NCBI GenBank assembly: GCA_025929005.1
Contig: JAICND010000149.1
Span: forward strand, 1 to 5,022
Source of the DNA: Acidimicrobiia bacterium
GTDB taxonomy: Bacteria; Actinomycetota; Acidimicrobiia; Spongiisociales; ZC4RG35
DNA length: 5,022 nt
Direction of reading: 5' to 3'
In this document: in pieces, positions 1 through 5,022 of the stretch
Layout: each line of letters starts with the position of its first letter
How positions within the stretch are numbered: position 1 is the stretch's first letter
Made by a program: the position numbers and the translations under genes
Notes under the pieces: model-generated
What the model saw: the letters and a program-made list of their open reading frames with translations, nothing else
What the model was told of the DNA's origin: nothing
Databases searched by the model: none

Positions 1-677
1 CCAACCGTGTCACGACCGTAGAGGACCACGGTCGTATCGCGGGTGATCCCCAGCGATGACAACGCTGTCTCGAGTTCTTCTGGTGAGCGGCGGTTCCAAT
101 CGACCGTCGACTCAAGCCGGTTCGTGTCGAGATAAAACGCACCAGGGATGTGACCGTCCGCGTATTCCTCTGGCACTCCAAAGTTGACATGGAAGACTAA
201 CGCCCGGGTTCCGTCATACCCCTCAGGGGTCAGTCCCTCGAGCAGCTGACGGACCCACTCCGGGTACACGAGCCGGTCGTAGCGGGGAAGTCGTTCCAGA
301 GGCAGGCTGGGATCGGCCGCCCACTCCTCGAATCCGGCTGAGTATTCGATCACACTCTCGATTCCTAACCGGGTGAGTTGGGCTCGAAGTTCTGCCCCCT
401 GCCCCGGTGTGTCGCCGTAAAGGACGATGGTCTTGTCGGCAGAGATGCCTTTGTCGGCGAGTACCCGGGCCAACCCAACTTCGTCAACAAGGGTGAGCCA
501 GCGGGTCGGGAAGGCGACAGCACCTGGTATGTGCCCGCCCCGAGCCTCGCCGCGCAGCTTCCAGCCGTTGTAGGCCGCCAGCGGACGGATATCCACCAAC
601 GCCAGATCGGTGTCGCCGAGGCGAGCTCGAAGTTCATCGGTGGTTATGACGGTTGCCCGGTCAATGGTTGCGGTCAT
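1..677 (-). CDS. ynjE: Multidomain rhodanese-family sulfurtransferase, YnjE-like (3' end beyond window)
   Basis: Rhodanese-type sulfurtransferases move sulfane sulfur from donors such as thiosulfate or 3-mercaptopyruvate to thiophilic acceptors. I translated this frame myself: 225 codons from ATG 677-675, open to the window edge. Two rhodanese modules are visible. The first is at about residues 12-125, with LVDIRP, a GGHIPGA motif and IVLYGDT. The second starts at about 138, with LVYPEWVRQL, DGHIPGAFYLDTNRLES and TTVVLYGRD. These blocks match my memory of E. coli YnjE, a three-domain enzyme whose catalytic Cys is in the third domain. That domain would lie outside the window. Where other rhodaneses carry the catalytic Cys, both visible modules have Asp (YGD, YGRD), and the visible part contains no Cys at all, so these domains look structural. 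There is no signal peptide, so the protein is probably cytoplasmic, whereas E. coli YnjE is exported. A Shine-Dalgarno AAGGA lies 5 bases before the ATG. A cysteine leader and attenuator lie upstream. The family call is firm; the exact substrate is unknown. Confidence 0.9.
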   Translation of the reverse strand, partial: MTATIDRATVITTDELRARLGDTDLALVDIRPLAAYNGWKLRGEARGGHIPGAVAFPTRWLTLVDEVGLARVLADKGISADKTIVLYGDTPGQGAELRAQLTRLGIESVIEYSAGFEEWAADPSLPLERLPRYDRLVYPEWVRQLLEGLTPEGYDGTRALVFHVNFGVPEEYADGHIPGAFYLDTNRLESTVDWNRRSPEELETALSSLGITRDTTVVLYGRDTV

Positions 678-708
678 TGAAGTCCTTTTTGGTTTGAAAT
701 CAGGTGTG

Positions 709-740
709 AAAAAGAAGAACCCCTGCGGCCTGGCAGGGGT
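709..740 (-). terminator. Intrinsic terminator / attenuator hairpin in the leader of the rhodanese gene
   Basis: On the minus strand, ACCCCTGC (740-733) and GCAGGGGT (726-719) form a perfect 8-bp GC-rich stem. The loop is six bases, CAGGCC. It is followed directly by the T-rich tract TTCTTCTTTTT (719-709), the signature of a Rho-independent terminator reading leftward. On the plus strand the hairpin is not followed by T residues, so it is oriented. It lies 25 bases after the stop of the Cys-rich leader ORF and about 30 bases before the rhodanese ATG. It therefore interrupts that gene's own leader rather than ending an upstream gene, which suggests attenuation. Confidence 0.75.
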
Positions 741-786
741 GGAGGTGATCAATCGAAGGTGACTCTCACGCACACGACCACCTGCC
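732..786 (-). promoter_or_regulatory. Predicted antiterminator pairing between the leader ORF and the terminator 5' arm
   Basis: In the minus-strand RNA, GGCAGGTGG (786-778, codons 19-21 of the leader ORF) can pair with CCACCCCTGCC (742-732). The pairing gives nine base pairs with a two-base bulge. The second segment contains most of the 5' arm of the terminator hairpin, so this pairing and the terminator are mutually exclusive. A ribosome stalled at Cys13 would leave 786-778 free and favour antitermination; one stalled at Cys15 is borderline. A ribosome that reached the stop codon at 768-766 would cover it and allow termination. This is a hand-drawn fold from base pairing alone; no energies were computed. 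Confidence 0.55.
741..750 (+). promoter_or_regulatory. Perfect extended Shine-Dalgarno match upstream of an alternative GTG start
   Basis: GGAGGTGATC is a ten-base perfect complement to the conserved 3' end of bacterial 16S rRNA. It lies eight bases before GTG 759, which opens in frame with the acyltransferase gene. By this criterion alone GTG 759 would be the start. Against it, the 54 residues it would add are basic, low in recognisable structure, lie antisense to the leader peptide, and come before the point where the protein family normally begins. The minus-strand reading of this site lies in the attenuator region, so the match could also be coincidental. Confidence 0.4.
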
Positions 787-840
787 CCGCCTTGTACAAA
801 GGCAATGCACAGAAACGGCGGCGCGAATCGAAGAAGTCAT
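766..840 (-). CDS. Cys-codon leader peptide (24 aa), candidate cysteine-responsive attenuator ORF
   Basis: A short ORF runs from ATG 840-838 to TGA 768-766 and encodes 24 residues ending VHCLCTRRGRWSCA. Three of the last twelve residues are Cys (13, 15 and 23), set among Arg residues. This is the style of actinobacterial cysteine leader peptides; leaderless polycysteine short ORFs acting as cysteine-responsive attenuators are established in mycobacteria. It sits about 90 bases upstream of the rhodanese ATG and is followed by an intrinsic terminator and a possible antiterminator. The peptide itself probably has no function; the act of translating its Cys codons would be the sensor. There is only a weak Shine-Dalgarno (GGTGA), and a TATGGT -10-like box ends six bases before the ATG, so a leaderless mRNA is plausible. 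A longer in-frame ORF begins further upstream (ATG 1089), but that part lies antisense to the acyltransferase gene and looks like a shadow. Confidence 0.65.
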   Translation of the reverse strand: MTSSIRAAVSVHCLCTRRGRWSCA

Positions 841-852
841 TCGATCACCATA
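841..852 (-). promoter_or_regulatory. Candidate -10 box for the leader peptide / rhodanese transcript
   Basis: The minus-strand hexamer TATGGT (852-847) fits the actinobacterial -10 pattern TANNNT. It ends six bases before the leader ATG at 840, the spacing expected for a leaderless transcript starting at or next to the A of ATG. No convincing -35 box is present; TTGCGG at 879-874 is too far away. This is weak evidence by itself, but it agrees with the position of the leader ORF. Confidence 0.35.
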
Positions 853-906
853 TTGGTCGAAAAGGCGGCCGAACCGCAAGATGGGGTCTTGGTCCCCTGG
901 TCTCTT

Positions 907-912
907 TAGTCT
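907..912 (+). promoter_or_regulatory. Candidate -10 box for the membrane acyltransferase gene
   Basis: TAGTCT fits TANNNT and ends eight bases before ATG 921, which has no Shine-Dalgarno. A leaderless transcript from here would explain that start. Together with the candidate -10 at 847-852 on the other strand, it would make a back-to-back divergent promoter pair in an 80-base spacer. No clear -35 element was found, and a six-base degenerate match is easily due to chance. Confidence 0.3.
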
Positions 913-920
913 CCCCCTCG

Positions 921-2069
921 ATGGCCGAAACGACCGCGTCGGCTCGCAAAGGTGGCAAAGGCCGCTTGATCGGCATCGATGGGGCGCGGGCTCTCGCCCT
1001 GATTGGGATGATGTCCGTCCACATACTTCCTTCGCAGACCGCTGATGGCACCACCAGCTGGCATTACCTGATCGCAGGCGGGCGCTCATCGGCTCTGTTT
1101 GCGGTCTTAGCGGGCGTGGGCTTGGCGCTAGCTAACGGAAGGGAAATCCCGCTCCGCGGTCGCGCCTGGCAGGTCGGGGCCACCGGCATTTGGGGTCGAG
1201 CTTTGCTGCTCGGTGCGATCGGCCTTTTTCTGGGGGAGCTGAGCTCGGGAGTCGCAGTGATTCTTGTTCACTATGCCCTGCTGTTTGCTATCGGTGCCGC
1301 GTTCCTAGGCCTGAGCCGAACCTGGCTGATCCGGCTTGCTGTGATGTGGGCGATTGCTGCGCCACTGCTCAGTCATGTGCTCCGAAGTCTTGGTCCGCAA
1401 CCCGGTGCCCAGGTTCCCAACTTCGCGTCGTTGCTCGACCCGGTGACCATGTTCGGCGACTTGTTTCTCACCGGCTACTACCCGGTATTCACATGGATTA
1501 CCTACCTCTTGGCGGGTCTAGCCGTCGGTCGGTCCGACCTGCAAGCCTCCCGCACTCGCAGGGGTTTGACAGGTCTGGGAATCGTTCTAGCGGTGGGATC
1601 CTGGCTTGTCTCCGCCCTCCTCATGGGTCCTCTTGGGGGCGAGGCGGTGATCGGACCGCCTGCCGTGCACTATGTCGGCACCACCCCCACCAACTCGTGG
1701 TGGCAGCTAGCGGTTCAGGCGCCGCACTCTGGCACACCCATCGATTTGGTTCACACGACGGGAACGGCCATTGCCGTCATCGGTTTTTGCCTCATCGTTG
1801 CCTGGGCCGCCAAGCCTGCCATCGCCTGGTTGGCTGGTGCCGGCGGGATGACCCTCAGCCTTTACACGGGCCACGTTCTCGCGCTGGCTAGCGAGTTGGG
1901 ACTCGACAACCGACCTGCTCTGTACCTGTGGCATGTATCGACAGCCGTCCTGATTGGTGCACTCTGGCGATACTGGGTCGGCCGCGGTCCCCTGGAAACG
2001 CTCTCGGCCAATGTCTCTGCCATGTTCAGGCGCACCGTCGAAGGCGCCGTCAGTCCCAGAGCGGGTTGA
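921..2069 (+). CDS. Polytopic membrane acyltransferase-like protein (HGSNAT/DUF418-like)
   Basis: The 382-residue membrane protein has about ten hydrophobic segments, at roughly 18-36, 56-72, 92-106, 111-130, 136-153, 178-202, 216-236, 282-297, 301-322 and 336-352. The N-terminal RLIGIDGARALALIGMMSVH, then GGRSSALFAVLAGVGLALANG, and near the C-terminus GAGGMTLSLYTGHVLAL are characteristic of bacterial proteins with a heparan-alpha-glucosaminide acetyltransferase-like catalytic domain and a DUF418-like C-terminal part. Conserved polar residues inside the membrane (Asp20, Arg23, His34, Arg55, His317) suggest transfer of an acyl group across or at the cytoplasmic membrane; the substrate is unknown. 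I chose ATG 921 because family members start shortly before the RLxGxDxAR motif and a TANNNT box suits leaderless expression. The alternative is GTG 759 with a perfect Shine-Dalgarno, giving 436 residues. The gene is divergent from the rhodanese and convergent with hutF, overlapping it by 20 bases at the 3' end. Nothing ties it functionally to either neighbour. Confidence 0.85.
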   Translation: MAETTASARKGGKGRLIGIDGARALALIGMMSVHILPSQTADGTTSWHYLIAGGRSSALFAVLAGVGLALANGREIPLRGRAWQVGATGIWGRALLLGAIGLFLGELSSGVAVILVHYALLFAIGAAFLGLSRTWLIRLAVMWAIAAPLLSHVLRSLGPQPGAQVPNFASLLDPVTMFGDLFLTGYYPVFTWITYLLAGLAVGRSDLQASRTRRGLTGLGIVLAVGSWLVSALLMGPLGGEAVIGPPAVHYVGTTPTNSWWQLAVQAPHSGTPIDLVHTTGTAIAVIGFCLIVAWAAKPAIAWLAGAGGMTLSLYTGHVLALASELGLDNRPALYLWHVSTAVLIGALWRYWVGRGPLETLSANVSAMFRRTVEGAVSPRAG

Positions 2070-3351
2070 TCGCCTCTTCAAGCATCCGGGCCACATTGCC
2101 CAGGCGATGGACTCCTCCAGTCACGATGGAGTTGCCAGCAACGACCACATCAGTCACGTCGGCGGCGGTGGCAGCAAACAGGAGCTGATCGGGGGCGGCC
2201 GCGGCGGTACGGACGGTCGACCGGGACACCGCCACCAGGTCACAGGGTGCGCCCACTGCGATGCGACCACCTTCCGGCCAGCCGAGGGACCGGTGACCAT
2301 TGATGCTGAGCGCCATCACCAGCGCTTCGGGTGGGAAGTTACCCCTGGTACCGGTGGCCAGGCGCTCGTGCATCTCCAGGCCACGAGCCTCCTCAAACGG
2401 GTCGATGACAGCGTGCTGGTCGGAGCCGAGGGCCAACCTGGATCCGGCCGCCGCCAGCGCCCAGGCCGGGCCGATGCCGTCGCCCAGGTCGCGTTCGGTT
2501 GTGGGGCACATACAGATGGTGGTCCCTGATTGTCCGAGCAGGTCTATGTCGTCGACGCCGAGGTGAGTGGCGTGGACGGCGGTAGTACGGGCCCCCAACA
2601 CGCCGGACTCGGCAAGGAGTGCCGTGGGGCTGAGCTGATAGGCGTGACGACACTCTTCGTTTTCGGCGGGCTGTTCGGATACATGGACGTGGAGAACCTT
2701 GCCGGTGGCAGCATCGACGACGGTCGGTATCTGATCGGCGGGCACCGTTCTGACCGAATGCACAGCGGCGCCGATCCTCGTGTTGACATCGGGTCGAAGG
2801 TCCTCCGCCCGAGCTGCCCAGGCCCAGGCATCGTCATCGCCGAAGCGCGTCTGGAATGGATCGAGGGGCTGGTTTATGCCACCCGTTAGGTAGCAGGCGT
2901 CGATGAGCGTCAGCCTCAGTCCGGCTTGACGAGCAGCCTCGATGAGGGCCATACCCATCACATTGGGGTCGTCGTATCGATCACCGCCGGGTTGATGATG
3001 GAGATAGTGGAACTCGCCGACCGTCGTGAAGCCTGCCAGTGCCATCTCCGAGAACACCGCGGTTGCCAGTTGCAGGTAACTGTCGGGGTCGAGGAGATCG
3101 GCGATCTGGTACATCGCCTCCCGCCAGCTCCAAAAGTCGCCCGTTTGCTGGGTGCGGCCTCGCAGCGCCCGATGAAAGGCGTGGGAGTGGGTGTTGGCGA
3201 ACCCCGGGAACACCGTTCCGGTCAGTCGTAGAGATCCTCCCGGGGTGACATCCGACTCGACACTCGCGATCAGGCCGTCGTCGCCGGCAATGATGCGGAC
3301 TCCGGCCACGACCCTGCCGTCGATCCAGGCCGACTCGCACCACCAGTTCAT
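2050..3351 (-). CDS. hutF: Formimidoylglutamate deiminase (amidohydrolase superfamily)
   Basis: HutF hydrolyses N-formimidoyl-L-glutamate to N-formyl-L-glutamate and ammonia in the five-step histidine degradation route. It is a cytoplasmic metalloenzyme. The 433-residue product is a full-length amidohydrolase. Visible blocks are PGFANTHSHAFHRALRGRTQ with metal ligands His55 and His57, FWSWREAMY (73-81), VGEFHYLHH (111-119), AAVHSVR with His198, LHVHVSEQ with His223 and Glu226, VHATHL with His260/His263, CPTTERDLGDGIGP (282-295) and LGSDQHAVIDPFEEARGLE with the metal-binding Asp311. The TTERDLGDG and SDQHAVID blocks favour HutF over guanine or atrazine-type deaminases. I chose ATG 3351-3349 because it follows the stop of the upstream gene as TGATG, sharing one base. 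A longer frame from 3528 would overlap that gene by 178 bases and adds only out-of-frame shadow. Translation is probably coupled to the upstream methyltransferase gene. No hutH, hutU or hutG is in view, so the usual hut cluster is absent here. Confidence 0.92.
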   Translation of the reverse strand: MNWWCESAWIDGRVVAGVRIIAGDDGLIASVESDVTPGGSLRLTGTVFPGFANTHSHAFHRALRGRTQQTGDFWSWREAMYQIADLLDPDSYLQLATAVFSEMALAGFTTVGEFHYLHHQPGGDRYDDPNVMGMALIEAARQAGLRLTLIDACYLTGGINQPLDPFQTRFGDDDAWAWAARAEDLRPDVNTRIGAAVHSVRTVPADQIPTVVDAATGKVLHVHVSEQPAENEECRHAYQLSPTALLAESGVLGARTTAVHATHLGVDDIDLLGQSGTTICMCPTTERDLGDGIGPAWALAAAGSRLALGSDQHAVIDPFEEARGLEMHERLATGTRGNFPPEALVMALSINGHRSLGWPEGGRIAVGAPCDLVAVSRSTVRTAAAAPDQLLFAATAADVTDVVVAGNSIVTGGVHRLGNVARMLEEAINPLWD

Positions 3352-4964
3352 CAGTTGCCGACCCCGCCCTCCGCTTTGCGCCGGGCGACGAAGTCCGCCA
3401 GCTCCTCTGCGCGTTCCACTTCCAGGGAGGGGGGTTGGTATTCGCTCAGGGCTTGCTTCCAGAGACGGTTGGCTCGGGTGGTGGCGTCCTCGGCTCCGGC
3501 CAGCTGCCAGTTCTCGAAGTTTCGCCAATCCGAAAGGATGGGTGCGTAGAACGCTCGCTCGTATCTTTCGAGTGTGTGGGCCGCTCCGAAGAAGTGACCG
3601 CCGGGGCCTACTTCTTCGATCGCCGAAAAGGCGAGTTCATCCTCGTTGACCTGCAGCGGTTGCAGGAACTCACTCATCGTCTGCAATATCTCGATGTCGA
3701 CCAGGAACTTCTCAAAGGACGCCACCAGCCCTCCTTCCATCCAGCCGGCGCCGTGCATCACCATATGGGCGCCACCCATGACCGCACCCCACAGCGACAT
3801 TTCTGACTCGTAAGCAGCCTGGGCGTCGACCGCGTTTGAAGCATTGGCATTCGAGGACCGGTAGGGGAGTTGATACCGCCGGGCTAGTTGACCACCGGCC
3901 ATGGCAGCTTTGGTGTATTCGGGCGTTCCGAAAGCGGGTGCCCCCGACTTCATGTCGACGTTGGAGGTGAAGCCGCCATACATCACGGGGGCACCGGGCT
4001 GGGCCAGTTGATTGAGAACGAGGGTGGCGAGGAATTCGGCGTTCTGCTGGGCGAGGGCGCCAGCCACGGTGGCTGGTGCCATGGCGCCCGAGAGGGTGAA
4101 AGGCGTGATCACCACGAGCTGACCGTGACGGGCCATCTCGATGAGGCCTTCGATCATCGGACCGTCGAGACGCAAGGGGGAGGAGGTATTGACCACAGTG
4201 AACATCGATGGCTCTGCCGCCAGCTGTTCATAGGTGAGACCGCGGCCAATCCGGACGATCTCGAGGGCGTCGAGGATGCGTCCCCGTCCCAACGAGTAGG
4301 CGTGGAACACTTTGTCGGTGAGGGTGACCATGGCGGCGAGGCAGTCCAGGTGCCGGGTGCCGGGAGGGAGGTCGACCGGCTCGACCGGGTAGCCCCCGTA
4401 CATGTGGATGACATTGAAGAACTGTCCGAGGCGCAAGAAATCGCAATAGTCCTCGAAGGTCCCCGACCTTCTTCCGCGATCGAGGTCTGACACATTGGGT
4501 GCTGAAGCGACGGTTGCAAAGCCGACGTTGTTGCTCCCCATCACGAGGTCGTGGACCGGGTTGCGGGCATGGAGTGGGAAACCGGGGAGAGTCCTGCGCA
4601 GCATCTCTTCCACCAGGCCCGGGTCGAAGCGGACCCGTTGCGTCCCCGCCGTCACTTGGGCGCCACCGGCTCCCAGGAGGTCGAGCGCTTCGGAGTGAAG
4701 GAAGTCCATGCCGATATCCGACAGGATCCGCAGCGAGGCGAGATGGATGGCCTCGACCTGGTCATCTGAAATCACCTGTTGCAGCCCTCCGTTATCGAGC
4801 TTTTTGAAGATATGGGTGGTGCGCTCCAGGTCAAAGGGCATCACCTGTGCCCCCTGAGCAGCGACTTCCTCCAGTCGGGCCGGGTTGGCGGGCGTAGTCG
4901 CTTGCGATTGGCAGCCAACCAACACCAGTACCATTACAAGCATCAGCCAAATAAATTTAAACAA
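3351..4964 (-). CDS. MttB-family (non-pyrrolysine) methyltransferase with an atypical lipoprotein-like N-terminus
   Basis: MttB-family proteins (COG5598) move a methyl group from trimethylamine or quaternary amines such as glycine betaine, proline betaine or carnitine to a corrinoid protein. Residues about 66-537 are a convincing family member: SDDQVEAIHLASLRILSDIG, LHARNP, APNVSDLDRGRR, GGYPVEP, NTSSPLRLDGPM, TPFTLSGAMAP, YGGFTSNVDMKSGAPAFGTP, YRSSNANASNAVDAQAAYES, GPGGHFFGAAHTLERYE and a C-terminal VARRKAEGG. There is no in-frame TAG, so this is the non-pyrrolysine type with unknown substrate. Residues 1-65 do not belong to MttB. They comprise a hydrophobic segment ending LVGC (lipobox, Cys18) and then PFDLERTTHIFKKLDNGGLQ, which recalls a family of small bacterial lipoproteins. 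I chose TTG 4964-4962 because AGGAGGT lies six bases before it and the signal peptide then has normal proportions. An earlier in-frame TTG at 5018 has no such support. The true methyltransferase start is not present if the sequence is chimeric. hutF follows with a one-base overlap. Confidence 0.85.
   Translation of the reverse strand: MFKFIWLMLVMVLVLVGCQSQATTPANPARLEEVAAQGAQVMPFDLERTTHIFKKLDNGGLQQVISDDQVEAIHLASLRILSDIGMDFLHSEALDLLGAGGAQVTAGTQRVRFDPGLVEEMLRRTLPGFPLHARNPVHDLVMGSNNVGFATVASAPNVSDLDRGRRSGTFEDYCDFLRLGQFFNVIHMYGGYPVEPVDLPPGTRHLDCLAAMVTLTDKVFHAYSLGRGRILDALEIVRIGRGLTYEQLAAEPSMFTVVNTSSPLRLDGPMIEGLIEMARHGQLVVITPFTLSGAMAPATVAGALAQQNAEFLATLVLNQLAQPGAPVMYGGFTSNVDMKSGAPAFGTPEYTKAAMAGGQLARRYQLPYRSSNANASNAVDAQAAYESEMSLWGAVMGGAHMVMHGAGWMEGGLVASFEKFLVDIEILQTMSEFLQPLQVNEDELAFSAIEEVGPGGHFFGAAHTLERYERAFYAPILSDWRNFENWQLAGAEDATTRANRLWKQALSEYQPPSLEVERAEELADFVARRKAEGGVGN
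4758..4770 (-). other. Probable fusion junction inside the methyltransferase ORF
   Basis: At residues 66-68 (Ser-Asp-Asp, codons 4769-4761) the protein changes from lipoprotein-like sequence (GGLQQVI) to MttB sequence (QVEAIHLASLRIL). From memory, the MttB family commonly has a Ser-(Asp/Ala)-Asp just before QVEAIH. The recalled lipoprotein family has a similar Ser-Asp-Asp or Ala-Asp-Asp after its GGxQ-V motif. A short stretch of shared sequence is a typical crossover point for real illegitimate recombination and for assembly or amplification chimeras alike. The junction is in frame. I did not align it; the placement is by eye. Confidence 0.5.
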
Positions 4965-4970
4965 TTTTGG

Positions 4971-4977
4971 ACCTCCT
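4971..4977 (-). promoter_or_regulatory. Strong ribosome binding site that sets the TTG start at 4964
   Basis: The minus strand reads AGGAGGT followed by the six-base spacer CCAAAA and then TTG. This spacing is optimal, and the protein from this TTG begins directly with a lipoprotein signal peptide. The site belongs to the AT-rich right end of the window, not to the GC-rich methyltransferase part. Confidence 0.7.
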
Positions 4978-5022
4978 CTATCCTTTACATTGTTATGAAT
5001 TTGATTCTTGAAGAGCAATTTA

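Noticed and set aside
719..740. Terminator for a plus-strand gene, or a riboswitch
   Set aside because: The T-rich tail is only on the minus-strand side, and apart from the leader-peptide attenuator I see no conserved core of a known sulfur-related riboswitch such as SAM aptamers.
841..1089. Longer version of the Cys-rich minus-strand ORF starting at 1089
   Set aside because: The upstream part is antisense to the conserved start of the acyltransferase gene and has no recognisable features. The 24-codon form from 840 fits a leader peptide.
1190..1891. 233-codon plus-strand open frame inside the acyltransferase gene
   Set aside because: It lies in another frame of a clearly recognised membrane protein gene and its product is rich in Arg, Cys, Ser and His with no family features, typical of a GC-rich shadow frame.
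1954..2529. 191-codon plus-strand open frame across the end of the acyltransferase gene and the hutF region
   Set aside because: It is antisense to conserved HutF motifs, lacks a recognisable domain or ribosome binding site, and looks like a shadow.
3352..3528. N-terminal extension of hutF to an ATG at 3528
   Set aside because: The added 59 residues lie in a shadow frame of the methyltransferase gene's 3' end and are Arg/Pro/Gly-rich. The TGATG junction at 3351 is a better start, and the family begins there.
3888..4490. 200-codon plus-strand open frame opposite the methyltransferase
   Set aside because: It is a Gly/Glu/His-rich product without recognisable motifs, fully antisense to conserved MttB-family sequence.
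3351..4964. Possible pyrrolysine codon in the methyltransferase
   Set aside because: The reading frame contains no internal TAG, and the block around YGGFTSNVDMKSGAPAFGTP is uninterrupted.

Overview
This 5,022-base window is GC-rich over most of its length. It looks like a short contig from an actinobacterium; a member of Acidimicrobiia or a related lineage is a guess. Three things point to Actinomycetota: the GC-rich coding, the actinobacterial-style membrane acyltransferase, and a probable leaderless cysteine-codon leader peptide. I cannot place the organism more finely. The right-hand end has a clearly different composition: the last 102 bases are about 31% GC by my count, against about 72% for a sampled 60-base stretch at 3361-3420.

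Layout. (1) Positions 1-677, minus strand: the 5' part of a multidomain rhodanese-family sulfurtransferase resembling E. coli YnjE, cut by the window edge. (2) Positions 678-920: a compact control region. On the minus strand, upstream of the rhodanese gene, lies a 24-codon ORF with Cys codons at 13, 15 and 23. It is followed by an intrinsic-terminator hairpin with a T-rich tail, and a segment inside the leader ORF can pair with the 5' arm of that hairpin. This is the architecture of ribosome-mediated transcription attenuation. Candidate back-to-back promoters for the leader and for the divergent gene lie in 841-920. (3) Positions 921-2069, plus strand: a polytopic membrane protein of the HGSNAT-like/DUF418-like acyltransferase group, with an alternative GTG start at 759. 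(4) Positions 2050-3351, minus strand: formimidoylglutamate deiminase (hutF-like), whose 3' end overlaps the previous gene convergently by 20 bases. (5) Positions 3351-4964, minus strand: a non-pyrrolysine MttB-family (trimethylamine/betaine methyltransferase-like) gene directly upstream of hutF. The two share one base (TGATG), so they are probably translationally coupled.

How the genes may work together. The methyltransferase and HutF form an operon-like pair, which suggests that a methylated nitrogen compound is fed into one-carbon or histidine-type catabolism. Hercynine (trimethylhistidine) is an attractive but unproven candidate. The rhodanese gene appears to be controlled separately, by cysteine supply through its leader.

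Two points deserve most attention. First, the cysteine attenuator in front of the rhodanese gene. Second, the strange N-terminus of the methyltransferase: a lipoprotein signal peptide and about 65 residues foreign to the MttB family, joined in frame at Ser-Asp-Asp. This is either a real recombinant fusion or, more likely, an assembly or amplification chimera near a contig end. No RNA genes, CRISPR arrays or mobile elements were seen. No stretch longer than 300 bases lacks a gene.
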